The notes: a model not told the origin generated them from the sequence alone. A DNA stretch of 45,901 nt from Bacteroidota bacterium (GCA_023251805.1 JAHEYB010000019.1:8774-54674); one strand, 5' to 3'; shown: positions 1-7,876, numbered from the stretch's first letter. Translations and numbers: made by a program.

Positions 1-1085
1 AAATGCATTAAATCCCCATCATTCACCACATATTCTTTTCCTTCTACACCCATTTTCCCGGCATCTTTACATGCTGCTTCGGAGCCTAAAGTAATAAAAT
101 CGTTGTACTTAATCACCTCAGCTCTAATAAATCCTTTTTCAAAGTCGGTATGAATTACCCCGGCAGCTTGCGGAGCAGTCATTCCTTTTATAATCGTCCA
201 AGCCCTTACTTCCTTTACTCCTGCTGTAAAGTAGGTTTGTAAATTCAAAATCCTATAGGCTGCTTTTATCAAATAATTTACCCCCGGCTCCGTAAGTCCC
301 ATTTCTCCTAAAAACATCTGACGCTCTTCGTAAGTTTCTAAACCCGCAATTTCCGCTTCCATGGCAGCCGTAATGATTAATACCTCTGCCTGTTCATCTT
401 TTACTGCTTCCTTCACTGCATTTACATAGTTGTTTCCTGTTTTTACAGATGCTTCATCCACATTGCAAACATAAAGAACAGGCTTCAAAGTCAATAAACA
501 ACAATCCGCCACATGCACTTTGTCTTGCTCCGATAAATTTGCTGCTCTTGCCGATTTCCCTTGCTCCAAAAGTTCTTTCAAGGCCGACAACACTTCAAAT
601 GCTTTTTTTGCATCTTTATCATTCCCTGTTTTCGCCATCTTCTCTACTTTCTTCATCTTCGATTCAACTGATTCCAAGTCTTTCAATTGCAATTCAGTAT
701 CAATAATTTCTTTGTCTCTCACCGGATTTACAGAACCATCCACATGCACCACATTCGGGTCGTCAAAACAACGTAAAACGTGAATGATAGCATTTGTTTC
801 GCGAATATTTGCTAAGAATTTATTTCCCAATCCTTCACCTTTGCTTGCTCCTTTTACCAATCCTGCAATGTCAACAATCTCAACAACAGTAGGAACAACT
901 CTTTCGGGGCTAACCAGTTTTTCCAAAACCGACAAGCGCTCATCCGGCACAGTAATTACGCCCACATTGGGCTCTATGGTACAAAACGGATAATTAGCTG
1001 CTTGTGCTTTTGCATTTGATAAACAATTAAATAAAGTTGATTTTCCAACATTTGGTAATCCCACTATTCCACACTGTAAAGCCAT
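1..1085 (-). CDS. ychF: Redox-regulated ATPase YchF (Obg family), 3' end cut by window edge
   Basis: YchF is a universally conserved P-loop ATPase of the Obg/TRAFAC class that associates with ribosomes and is linked to translation and oxidative stress; it acts in the cytoplasm. Translating the minus strand from the ATG at 1083-1085 gives MALQCGIVGLPNVGKST, with the P-loop at residues 9-17, then DIAGLVKGASKGEG (G3 region). The usual G4 NKxD is replaced by NVDE, which in this family goes with ATP rather than GTP specificity. The C-terminus shows TGS-domain sequence ending GDLMH at the first base, so only about five codons are missing compared with the usual length of about 363-367. The gene stands alone, with an AT-rich repeat region upstream. 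Confidence 0.96.
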   Translation of the reverse strand, partial: MALQCGIVGLPNVGKSTLFNCLSNAKAQAANYPFCTIEPNVGVITVPDERLSVLEKLVSPERVVPTVVEIVDIAGLVKGASKGEGLGNKFLANIRETNAIIHVLRCFDDPNVVHVDGSVNPVRDKEIIDTELQLKDLESVESKMKKVEKMAKTGNDKDAKKAFEVLSALKELLEQGKSARAANLSEQDKVHVADCCLLTLKPVLYVCNVDEASVKTGNNYVNAVKEAVKDEQAEVLIITAAMEAEIAGLETYEERQMFLGEMGLTEPGVNYLIKAAYRILNLQTYFTAGVKEVRAWTIIKGMTAPQAAGVIHTDFEKGFIRAEVIKYNDFITLGSEAACKDAGKMGVEGKEYVVNDGDLMH

Positions 1086-1092
1086 AATTTAA

Positions 1093-1228
1093 TTTTTGAG
1101 TTGTTGATTTGTTGAATTTTAGAATTATTTTAAAATCAAAAATTCTAAAACTATTTTTTGATTTGTAGATTTAATTATTTCGATTCAATTCTAAAATTCT
1201 ACAAATCTAAAATTCTAAAATTGTTTTG
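1093..1228. repeat. AT-rich inverted and direct repeat block between ychF and transketolase
   Basis: The gene-free stretch 1086-1394 holds repeated copies of AATTCTAAAATTC and its reverse complement, with variants of TTGATTTGTTGAATTTTAG near 1105 and CTACAAATCTAAAATTC near 1200, so the two halves can fold on each other. It looks like a dispersed intergenic repeat. No ORF or RNA gene is visible. The rest, 1229-1394, holds the transketolase promoter and leader. Confidence 0.6.
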
Positions 1229-1345
1229 AGCCTGCAAATATAACTATATCAAAAAATTATAAAAACCCTTATTTAGCTTTATTTAGCTGAGTTTTCAACA
1301 ATAATGCGATTTTTCAACAATACCTAAAAGCCTTATAAAAATTGA

Positions 1346-1353
1346 TACTTTTG
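1346..1353 (+). promoter_or_regulatory. Bacteroidota -7 element for the transketolase operon
   Basis: TACTTTTG matches TAnnTTTG exactly and lies 41 bases before the ATG at 1395. No convincing -33 TTTG is seen at the usual spacing, so the call rests on the -7 box and its position. Confidence 0.5.
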
Positions 1354-1394
1354 AACGCTTAATGTAAAAAATCATCTTTTAATCAACATATTTT

Positions 1395-2243
1395 ATGGCG
1401 TCAACAGCAGAATTAGAAAAAATTGTTTCTCAAGTTCGAAGAGATATTGTGCGACAAGTACATGCAGTAAATTCGGGTCACCCGGGTGGTTCTCTTGGTT
1501 GTACCGAATACTTTGTTTCGCTTTATTTTGAAATTATGAAACATACTGCTTCAAAATTTTCTATGGATGGAATAAATGAAGATGTATTTTTTCTTTCAAA
1601 TGGGCATATTTCTCCTGTATTTTATAGTGTTTTAGCCCACTCCGGATATTTTCCGGTGAAAGAATTGGCAACCTTCCGCAAATTAAACTCCCGTTTGCAA
1701 GGTCATCCAACTACGCATGAACATTTACCGGGTGTAAGAATTGCTTCGGGCTCACTCGGACAAGGTTTGTCTGTAGCAATTGGCGCTGCTTTGGCAAAAA
1801 AATTAAACAAGGATAACTCTATGGTTTATACCCTTCACGGTGATGGTGAATTGCAAGAAGGACAAATTTGGGAAGCTGCTATGTATGCTGCTGCGAAAAA
1901 AGTAGACAATATTATTTCCACTGTGGATATGAACGGACAACAGATTGATGGTTCTACCGAACAAGTATTACCCATGGGGAGTTTGCGTGCAAAATTTGAA
2001 GCATTTGGCTGGGATGTATTGGATTTAGATAAAGGGAATGATATTGCTGCTGTAGTAGCTACACTCCAAAAAGCAAAAGAGCATACTGGAAAAGGAAAAC
2101 CGGTGATGATTTTAATGAAAACAGAAATGGGTAATGGTGTCGACTTTATGATGGGTAGTCACAAATGGCATGGTGTTGCTCCTAATGATGAACAGTTGGC
2201 ACAGGCTTTGAATCAGAATGCTGAAACTTTGGGAGATTATTAA
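1395..2243 (+). CDS. Transketolase, N-terminal (thiamine diphosphate pyrophosphate-binding) subunit
   Basis: This is the N-terminal half of a split transketolase, the pentose phosphate enzyme moving two-carbon units between sugar phosphates; both halves are needed to make the active site. At 282 aa it has the length of stand-alone N subunits. Visible motifs are SGHPGGSLG (residues 27-35), HGDGELQEG (148-156), which starts the thiamine-diphosphate/metal motif, and the matching Asn in DMNG (about 180). The C-terminal subunit is at 3738-4691, but a VWA gene lies between them. All three genes run the same way with gaps of 33 and 45 bases, so they are probably one transcript from the -7 box at 1346. 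Confidence 0.95.
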   Translation: MASTAELEKIVSQVRRDIVRQVHAVNSGHPGGSLGCTEYFVSLYFEIMKHTASKFSMDGINEDVFFLSNGHISPVFYSVLAHSGYFPVKELATFRKLNSRLQGHPTTHEHLPGVRIASGSLGQGLSVAIGAALAKKLNKDNSMVYTLHGDGELQEGQIWEAAMYAAAKKVDNIISTVDMNGQQIDGSTEQVLPMGSLRAKFEAFGWDVLDLDKGNDIAAVVATLQKAKEHTGKGKPVMILMKTEMGNGVDFMMGSHKWHGVAPNDEQLAQALNQNAETLGDY

Positions 2244-2276
2244 TCTCTCGAACTAAAAGTCTAATCTCATTTACAA

Positions 2277-3692
2277 ATGAAAAAAACGAAATTTCAAATT
2301 TCAAATTTCAAATTGTTAGCAGTCATAATTCTTTTGACTTTTAACTTTCTCTCTTTTGACTTATCCGCTCAGCAAGCAAAACCACTAACTCGCATTGAGT
2401 TTGTGTTTGATGCTTCTTTTAGTATGTTCGGCCAATGGCAAAACGGAATGAAAATGGATATGGCTAAGAAAATGCTCAGCGATTTTTTAGACAGTATTCA
2501 AAAAGTTGATAATCCTAATTTAGAATTGGCTTTCCGTTGCTACGGGCACCAAGTCCCACTTCGTCCTGAACGCAGCTGTACCGATACCAAATTGGAAGTT
2601 CCCTTCGGAAAAAACAATGCTGTTGCTATCAAAAATAAATTGAAAATGCTTGTTCCGAAAGGCACAACGCCTATCGCTTATACATTGGAACAATGCGGAG
2701 GCGATTTTCCTTCCCCTTCTAGTCCCAATGTGAGAAACATTATTATTTTAATTACTGATGGGATTGAAGAATGTGATGGCGACCCTTGCGCTGTTTCACT
2801 AGCTCTTCAGAAAAAAGGAATTATTTTAAAACCTTTTGTTATTGGAGTTGGACTCGACCAAAGTTATATTAACTCTTTTGGCTGTATAGGAAAATTTTAT
2901 GATGCATCCAGCGAACAAAGCTTCAAAAACATTTTAAGTATTGTTATTTCTCAAGCCCTTAATAACACAACTGTTCAGGTGAATTTGAATGATCAGATTG
3001 GTAGGCCAAGTGAAACGGATGTTAATTTGACATTTTATGATGAACAAACAGGACTCATTCGTTACAATTATGTGCACACGATAAACAACAAAGGCGTTCC
3101 TGATACATTGGTAATCGATCCCATTGGAACTTATAAAATGGTTGTTCATACTATTCCACCTATTGAAAAGAAAGGCATAGAATTGATTCCTGGCAAACAC
3201 AATATTATTGCTGTTGATGCTCCTCAAGGGTATATCAATTTAAAAATGTCAGGTAATCCCGATCTCACAAAAAATATTAGTTGTATTATTCGTAAAAATG
3301 GAGACATGCAAACACTTCATGTTCAACACTTTAACACAACAGAAAAATTCATTGTTGGTAAATACGACTTGGAAATTTTAACACTGCCTCGTATTAAATT
3401 AGATAAGGTAGATGTTGCTCAGAGTAAAACAACATTTATTGAAATCCCTTTAGCAGGAAGTGTAACCATTGCAAAGCCTAGCGAAGGCCCAGGAAGTCTG
3501 TTTTTGGAAGACAACAACAAATTGGTTTGGGTTTGTAATTTAAATAGCACTTTGGTTCAAGAAACCATCAACTTACAACCAGGAAAATATAGAATTGAAT
3601 ACCGACCAAAAAATGCAAAAGAATCCATTTATACCATAGAAAAAAGATTTAAAATTGAATCGGGATTTTCGACCGCTGTTAAATTATATTAA
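2277..3692 (+). CDS. Secreted von Willebrand factor A domain protein between transketolase subunits
   Basis: A 471-aa exported protein. Residues 1-31 form a signal peptide ending near SAQQ. A VWA domain follows (about 37-215) with a complete metal site: DASFS (Asp45, Ser47, Ser49), a Thr at 130/131 in KGTTP, and Asp161 in ITDG. Cysteines in RCYG, RSCTD, EQCGG, EECDGDPC and FGCIG suggest disulphides and a periplasmic or surface location. Residues after about 220 look like beta-rich repeats, perhaps Ig- or PEGA-like. VWA domains bind protein partners through Mg2+; the ligand here is unknown. The start is fixed because the next in-frame Met lies inside the VWA domain. The first codons contain a 7-bp tandem repeat. 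I see no reason to link it biochemically to transketolase. Confidence 0.88.
   Translation: MKKTKFQISNFKLLAVIILLTFNFLSFDLSAQQAKPLTRIEFVFDASFSMFGQWQNGMKMDMAKKMLSDFLDSIQKVDNPNLELAFRCYGHQVPLRPERSCTDTKLEVPFGKNNAVAIKNKLKMLVPKGTTPIAYTLEQCGGDFPSPSSPNVRNIIILITDGIEECDGDPCAVSLALQKKGIILKPFVIGVGLDQSYINSFGCIGKFYDASSEQSFKNILSIVISQALNNTTVQVNLNDQIGRPSETDVNLTFYDEQTGLIRYNYVHTINNKGVPDTLVIDPIGTYKMVVHTIPPIEKKGIELIPGKHNIIAVDAPQGYINLKMSGNPDLTKNISCIIRKNGDMQTLHVQHFNTTEKFIVGKYDLEILTLPRIKLDKVDVAQSKTTFIEIPLAGSVTIAKPSEGPGSLFLEDNNKLVWVCNLNSTLVQETINLQPGKYRIEYRPKNAKESIYTIEKRFKIESGFSTAVKLY
2289..2314 (+). repeat. 7-bp tandem repeat inside the signal-peptide codons of the VWA gene
   Basis: AAATTTC occurs three times in succession (2289-2309), followed by AAATT, about 3.7 copies. 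The unit is not a multiple of three, so gain or loss of one copy would shift the frame. It encodes residues 5-12 of the VWA protein. Confidence 0.8.
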
Positions 3693-3737
3693 ACTGATTA
3701 TCAATATTTTATAAATATTATCTATATAAGTTATTAA

Positions 3738-4691
3738 ATGAAAAAATATACCTTTACCGAAAAAAAAGACACCCGCTCAGGATTTGGAGCAGGATTATCA
3801 GAATTGGGAAAAAGCAATCCGAATGTAGTAGCATTGTGTGCCGATTTAACCGGCTCATTAAAAATGGATGCTTTTGCAAAAGACCATCCTGAACGATTTT
3901 TTCAAGTAGGTATTGCTGAAGCAAACATGATTGGGATTGCAGCCGGTTTAACCATTGGCGGAAAAATTCCTTTTACAGGAACGTTCGCAAACTTCTCAAC
4001 CGGTCGAGTATATGATCAAATCCGCCAATCCGTTGCTTACTCCGGAAAAAATGTAAAAATATGTGCGTCCCATGCAGGATTAACGCTTGGAGAAGATGGA
4101 GCAACGCATCAAATATTGGAAGACTTGGGATTAATGAAAATGCTTCCAGGAATGGTAGTTATCAATCCCTGCGATTTCAACCAAACAAAAGCGGCTACAA
4201 TAGCTATTGCTGCTCACGATGGACCTGTTTACTTGCGATTTGGACGACCAACAGTTCCAAACTTTACACCTTCCGATCAAAAATTTGAAATCGGCAAAGC
4301 AGTGATGTTAAACGAGGGAACAGATGTAACCATATTTGCGACAGGGCATTTAGTATGGAAAGCAATTGAAGCCGGAGAACAATTAGCCGCAAAGGGAATA
4401 AGTGCAGAAATAATAAATATTCATACCATTAAACCATTAGACAATTCAGCTGTCCTAGCTTCAGTTAAAAAAACACGTTGTGTAGTTACTGCAGAAGAAC
4501 ATCAGATGAATGGCGGATTGGGTGATAGCATCGCTCAACTTTTAGCACGAGAATTACCAACTCCAATTGAAATGGTTGCAGTGAATGATAGTTTCGGAGA
4601 AAGCGGTACACCAGATCAATTAATGACAAAATATAGATTGGATGCGATAAACATTGTTGATGCAGTAAATAAGGTTATAAAACGCAAATAG
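3738..4691 (+). CDS. Transketolase, C-terminal subunit
   Basis: The 317-aa partner of the protein at 1395-2243. It holds the pyrimidine-binding domain and the C-terminal transketolase domain. The conserved glutamate that activates thiamine diphosphate is in GIAEANMIGIAAG (Glu61). GEDGATHQ, DLTGSLKMD and AEEHQMNGGLG are further family signatures. It is complete, ending in a short basic tail. Split transketolases are common in Bacteroidota and other lineages, normally with the two genes adjacent; here a VWA gene separates them. The ATG at 3738 begins MKKYTFTEKK, with no better upstream alternative. Operon membership is inferred from strand and spacing. Confidence 0.95.
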   Translation: MKKYTFTEKKDTRSGFGAGLSELGKSNPNVVALCADLTGSLKMDAFAKDHPERFFQVGIAEANMIGIAAGLTIGGKIPFTGTFANFSTGRVYDQIRQSVAYSGKNVKICASHAGLTLGEDGATHQILEDLGLMKMLPGMVVINPCDFNQTKAATIAIAAHDGPVYLRFGRPTVPNFTPSDQKFEIGKAVMLNEGTDVTIFATGHLVWKAIEAGEQLAAKGISAEIINIHTIKPLDNSAVLASVKKTRCVVTAEEHQMNGGLGDSIAQLLARELPTPIEMVAVNDSFGESGTPDQLMTKYRLDAINIVDAVNKVIKRK

Positions 4692-4722
4692 ACCCACCCC
4701 TGCCCTCCTAAAGGGAGGGAGA
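4692..4722. repeat. Short GC-rich palindromic repeat after the transketolase operon
   Basis: CCCTCCTAAAGGGAGGG forms a hairpin just after the transketolase stop codon. It is far more GC-rich than its surroundings and resembles the C-rich palindromic block at 25919-26002. It may act as a transcription barrier, but no T-run follows. Confidence 0.5.
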
Positions 4723-4740
4723 AGTCTCTCAAACAAAAAA

Positions 4741-5319
4741 ATGGGAGGAGAATTAAAACATACATTGTCAAAAGCCTCTGCTCTCGATCAAGAGATTATC
4801 GAACAATTTCGAAATGAACAAACGCGCAACTATGCGTTTAATCTACTAGTTCGGGAATATCAAAAACGACTTTACTGGCACATCCGAAAAATTATTCTCA
4901 ATCACGATGACACGGATGATGTGTTACAAAACGTTTTCATAAAAATTTGGCGGAACCTCGAAAACTTCAAGGAGGAATCTCAACTCTACACTTGGATGTA
5001 TCGCATTGCTACCAACGAATCAATCAACTTTTTAAATCAAAAGAAAAAACGAGCCGGCATTCCTCTGGATGACGTATCCGCATTCTTAGCAAATAACCTC
5101 GAAAGTGATAGTTATTACAAAGGTGATGAAATACAAACCAAACTTCAAAAAGCTATATTGACCTTACCCGATAAACAACGTATTGTTTTTAATATGAAAT
5201 ATTTTGATGAAATGAAATATGAGGAGATGAGCAAAATCTTGGAAACATCAGTGGGAGCGCTAAAGGCATCTTATCATCACGCAGTAAAAAAAATTGAAGA
5301 TTATCTTACCAAAGATTAA
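4741..5319 (+). CDS. RNA polymerase sigma factor, ECF subfamily
   Basis: A 192-aa sigma-70 family protein with only regions 2 and 4, as in ECF factors. Region 2 covers about 30-100 (EYQKRLYWHIRK, DDTDDVLQNVFIKIWRNL, QLYTWMYRIATNESINFL), matching the -10 recognition and core-binding helices. Region 4 is about 135-190 (LPDKQRIVFNMKYF, EEMSKILETSVGALKASYHHA), the helix-turn-helix. It directs RNA polymerase to a small regulon, commonly an envelope response. The next genes (5352, 5988) run the same way 32 and 9 bases apart and encode a membrane protein and an exported protein: the usual sigma/anti-sigma/target layout. The regulon is not visible from the sequence. Confidence 0.93.
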   Translation: MGGELKHTLSKASALDQEIIEQFRNEQTRNYAFNLLVREYQKRLYWHIRKIILNHDDTDDVLQNVFIKIWRNLENFKEESQLYTWMYRIATNESINFLNQKKKRAGIPLDDVSAFLANNLESDSYYKGDEIQTKLQKAILTLPDKQRIVFNMKYFDEMKYEEMSKILETSVGALKASYHHAVKKIEDYLTKD

Positions 5320-5351
5320 ACCTTTTGTGACAAACAGAATCAAAGAAAAGA

Positions 5352-5978
5352 ATGAACAACGACAATAACATATCAAACGAGGATAACGATTTAAACGAAA
5401 TGGCTCCTAAGCTCTCAAAGCTTAAGTCCAACAACCCGTTGTGTCACACTGAGCGCCTCACTCTGGGCGGAGTCGAAGAGCGAAGTGCGTCCAACGTTTA
5501 TTTTGATGCCTTTACTTCTAAATTACAAAATCGCATTGATGATGAAGAAGAAATTAAAGCGTTTGCTCCTACTCTCTTAAGTATAGATAAATACAATCCT
5601 TTTGAAGTTCCTCCTGATTATTTTGAAGAACTTCCTACTATTGTTCAAGAACGAGTTATTCAAAGCAAAAACACTTCTTCTTTTGAATGGCTTTTTTTGT
5701 TATTCAAACCTCGCTTCGCAATTCCCTTTATTGCCATTATTTGCATTTCTTTTGCCGGAATTTATTACATGAATAATCAAACCACTATTAAAAACGAAGC
5801 CAATGAAGAACTTTCGTTGGAAGATCACTTGTACTACATTGATGAAGCTGATATTGTAGAACAATTGACAGCAGATGCTTCCACAGAAAATGAAAACATT
5901 TCTGACGATGAAAATAGTATCGAAAATTATCTTTTAGAAAACAATATTGAAGAATCAAATTTACATAACGAATTATAA
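5352..5978 (+). CDS. Single-pass membrane protein, probable anti-sigma partner, with in-frame repeat insertion
   Basis: A 208-aa acidic protein with one transmembrane helix at about 119-137 (FAIPFIAIICISFAGIYYM). The cytoplasmic part contains NPFEVPPDYFEELPTIVQERV, of a type I recognise from genes directly downstream of ECF sigma factors in Bacteroidota; by position and topology it is a likely anti-sigma factor, though I see no named zinc-binding anti-sigma motif. The C-terminal part is acidic and extracytoplasmic. The N-terminal region holds a 21-residue stretch (CHTERLTLGG, VEERSAS) encoded by an inserted dispersed repeat. Removing the insert leaves LKSN joined directly to VYFDAF. The ATG at 5352 is the first plausible start after the sigma gene. 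Confidence 0.7.
   Translation: MNNDNNISNEDNDLNEMAPKLSKLKSNNPLCHTERLTLGGVEERSASNVYFDAFTSKLQNRIDDEEEIKAFAPTLLSIDKYNPFEVPPDYFEELPTIVQERVIQSKNTSSFEWLFLLFKPRFAIPFIAIICISFAGIYYMNNQTTIKNEANEELSLEDHLYYIDEADIVEQLTADASTENENISDDENSIENYLLENNIEESNLHNEL
5426..5495. repeat. 63-bp dispersed repeat inserted in frame, flanked by 7-bp direct repeats
   Basis: GTCCAAC occurs at 5426-5432 and 5489-5495, exactly 63 bases apart. Between them lies GTGTCACACTGAGCG and GGCGGAGTCGAAGAGCG, the same sequence family as the repeats at 18013-18135 and 34844-34867 (CACTGAG, CTTCGACT and their complements). The direct repeats look like a target-site duplication and the length keeps the reading frame. Confidence 0.75.
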
Positions 5979-5987
5979 AATAAACAA

Positions 5988-6488
5988 ATGAAAAATAGCA
6001 CTCTTAAAACCATTCTTCTTCTTGCCTTTATTTCTCTTACAGGCATTGCTTTGTCACAACCTATGGGACCGCCACCCAAAGACAAACCCAAAGGGGAACA
6101 TCAGGGAGATAAAAAAGACAATATCGAATCAATGAAAATTGCTTTTTTAACTACTAAGCTGGATTTAACTCCGGAAGAAGCACAAAAATTTTGGCCCGTT
6201 TATAACCAATACAATGATAAGCTTCAAGAGCTTCGTAAAAAACGCAGACAAGATGAACGTGAAGCAAAAAAGAATTTTGATGAGTTGAGCGACAAAGAAG
6301 TGGAACAAGCCATAGATAATGACCTTGCTTTTCGTCAAAAGGAGCTTGACTTACAGAAGGAATACAATACAAAATTCAAATCGGTGTTGCCCATCAAAAA
6401 AGTATCAAAGCTGTACGCAACCGAAGAGCAATTTAAAAGAGTATTACTCGATAAACTAAAAGATAAACAACCACCGGTAGGAAATTAA
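5988..6488 (+). CDS. Small exported LTxxQ/Spy-like helical protein
   Basis: A 166-aa protein with a signal peptide (residues 1-23, ending ALSQ), then a proline/lysine-rich linker (PPPKDKPKGEHQG) and a highly charged helical region. KLDLTPEEAQKFWPVYNQY resembles the LTxxQ-type motif of the Spy/CpxP group of periplasmic proteins, which sense or chaperone misfolded envelope proteins. The tail (about 90-140) is probably a long amphipathic helix. Its position as third gene of the ECF operon fits an envelope-stress role, but that is inference from motif and context. Its stop codon overlaps the stop of the convergent xerD gene (shared TTAA, 6485-6488). Confidence 0.75.
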   Translation: MKNSTLKTILLLAFISLTGIALSQPMGPPPKDKPKGEHQGDKKDNIESMKIAFLTTKLDLTPEEAQKFWPVYNQYNDKLQELRKKRRQDEREAKKNFDELSDKEVEQAIDNDLAFRQKELDLQKEYNTKFKSVLPIKKVSKLYATEEQFKRVLLDKLKDKQPPVGN

Positions 6489-7384
6489 GAACGAGGATGA
6501 AACTGAATAATCGATTCTCTTAAATAATCTCTGTCCAAGTGAGTATATATTTCTGTAGTGGTAATCGACTCATGACCCAACATTTCCTGAACAGCCCTCA
6601 AATCAGCTCCTCCTTCAATTAAATGAGAAGCAAATGAATGTCGAAAGGTATGCGGACTAATCTTCTTTTTTAATTGGATTTTATATGCCAAGTCTTTGAT
6701 AGTGGTAAATACATAAATTCTTGAAATTTTTGTTCCTCTGTTATTTAAAAACAAAAAATCTTCGTTGTCTTTTTTAATCGGAATGTGACACCTTACTTCG
6801 TCCTTGTAAATTTCTATCTGTTTTATTGCTACACTTCCAATAGGAACCAGTCGTTCTTTATCTCCTTTCCCAGTCACTTTGATATAATCTTCATTAAAAA
6901 ACAAATTTGATATTTTTAAATTAACCAATTCAGTCACTCGTAAACCACAACTGTACAAGGTTTCTAACATCGCTTTGTTTCTTTGCCCTCCTTTTCTGCT
7001 TAAATCTATGGCATCAATTAGTTTATTAATATCATCTAGGCTTAATGTATCCGGAAGTTTACGGGATAAACGTGGCGCTTCTAGTAAGGCTGTTGGGTCG
7101 TTACTTAAAATATTTTCTAGTAACAAATATTTATAAAAACCTTTTATGCCACTTATTAAGCGCGCCTGTGAAGTGGCTGTCATTCCCAATTCATTTACCC
7201 ACTTTACAAATTCCTGCAAATGTTTTAATTCAATGTCTTTGGGTGAGATGTCGTATTTCATGAATTCAAGAAACTGAACCAACTTGTTAACATCGTGTAT
7301 ATAAGCTTCGATAGAGTTTCCCGACAATGATTTCTCAAGCGATAAAAAGGATTTAAAACCCTTTATGTATACGTTCCAACTCAT
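6485..7384 (-). CDS. xerD: Tyrosine recombinase XerD-like
   Basis: A 299-aa site-specific recombinase with an N-terminal core-binding SAM-like domain (about 1-90) and a C-terminal catalytic domain. The full catalytic set is visible: Arg149 (CGLRVTEL), Lys173 (TGKGDKER), His245 and Arg248 (PHTFRHS), His271 (MLGHESI) and nucleophile Tyr280 (EIYTHLD). Length and motifs match the chromosomal XerC/XerD resolvases that convert chromosome dimers to monomers at dif with FtsK. Naming it D rather than C rests on overall resemblance only. No integron, att site or phage gene lies nearby, so it is probably the housekeeping copy. It diverges from aroQ. Confidence 0.88.
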   Translation of the reverse strand: MSWNVYIKGFKSFLSLEKSLSGNSIEAYIHDVNKLVQFLEFMKYDISPKDIELKHLQEFVKWVNELGMTATSQARLISGIKGFYKYLLLENILSNDPTALLEAPRLSRKLPDTLSLDDINKLIDAIDLSRKGGQRNKAMLETLYSCGLRVTELVNLKISNLFFNEDYIKVTGKGDKERLVPIGSVAIKQIEIYKDEVRCHIPIKKDNEDFLFLNNRGTKISRIYVFTTIKDLAYKIQLKKKISPHTFRHSFASHLIEGGADLRAVQEMLGHESITTTEIYTHLDRDYLRESIIQFHPRS

Positions 7385-7414
7385 ACTGCTAAATTACTAA
7401 TCCAATTTTTGATA

Positions 7415-7422
7415 TATCTTTG
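7415..7422 (+). promoter_or_regulatory. -7 element of aroQ
   Basis: TATCTTTG is an exact TAnnTTTG match 41 bases before the aroQ GTG. It lies within 10 bases of the oppositely directed xerD box, making a compact divergent promoter. Confidence 0.55.
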
Positions 7423-7431
7423 CTAACAGAA

Positions 7432-7439
7432 CAAATATA
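7432..7439 (-). promoter_or_regulatory. -7 element of xerD
   Basis: On the minus strand TATATTTG matches TAnnTTTG, 48 bases before the xerD ATG. Polymerases bound here and at the aroQ box would overlap. Confidence 0.5.
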
Positions 7440-7462
7440 AACAACCAATAACTCATAACTAG

Positions 7463-7876
7463 GTGAAACTTATCATTATAAACGGCCCAAACCTCAATTT
7501 ATTAGGAACTCGTGAAACAGATGTTTACGGAAGTCAAACCTTTGAGGCATATTTTAATGACTTGAAAAAGAAGTTTGCCTCCGTAGATTTATCCTATTAC
7601 CAAAGCAACGTGGAAGGTGAATTAATTAATAAATTACACGAAGTTGGGTTTTCTTATGGTGGCATTATTATTAATGCAGGCGGCTACACACATACTTCTG
7701 TTGCTTTGCGCGATGCAATTGCGTCCATTAAAACTCCTACTATTGAAGTGCACATTTCAAATGTATTTGCCCGAGAAGACTTCCGTCATACCTCCTTAAT
7801 AGCGCCCAAATGCAAAGGTTCAATATCAGGGTTTGGTATGGATTCATACCGACTGGCTGTGGAAAGTTTTGTCTAA
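7463..7876 (+). CDS. aroQ: 3-dehydroquinate dehydratase, type II
   Basis: It converts 3-dehydroquinate to 3-dehydroshikimate, the third step of the shikimate pathway, as a cytoplasmic dodecamer in this family. The 137-aa length is typical. Signatures are IINGPNLNLLGTRE at the N-terminus, the catalytic tyrosine Tyr22 in DVYG, Asn71 in NAGGYTHTS, His97 in EVHISN, and Arg108 in EDFRHTS. The start codon is GTG at 7463; no ATG gives the conserved MKLIIINGPN start. It is a single gene with its own -7 box. Its stop codon overlaps that of the convergent glycosyltransferase (CTAA, 7873-7876). Confidence 0.96.
   Translation: MKLIIINGPNLNLLGTRETDVYGSQTFEAYFNDLKKKFASVDLSYYQSNVEGELINKLHEVGFSYGGIIINAGGYTHTSVALRDAIASIKTPTIEVHISNVFAREDFRHTSLIAPKCKGSISGFGMDSYRLAVESFV

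Noticed and set aside
449-993. Three plus-strand frames opposite ychF
   Set aside because: The minus strand encodes an unbroken YchF with the P-loop and NVDE motifs; the plus frames have no family resemblance.
1395-4691. Split transketolase as a single gene broken by the VWA gene
   Set aside because: Each half has its own start, stop and subunit-typical length, and two-subunit transketolases are a known arrangement.
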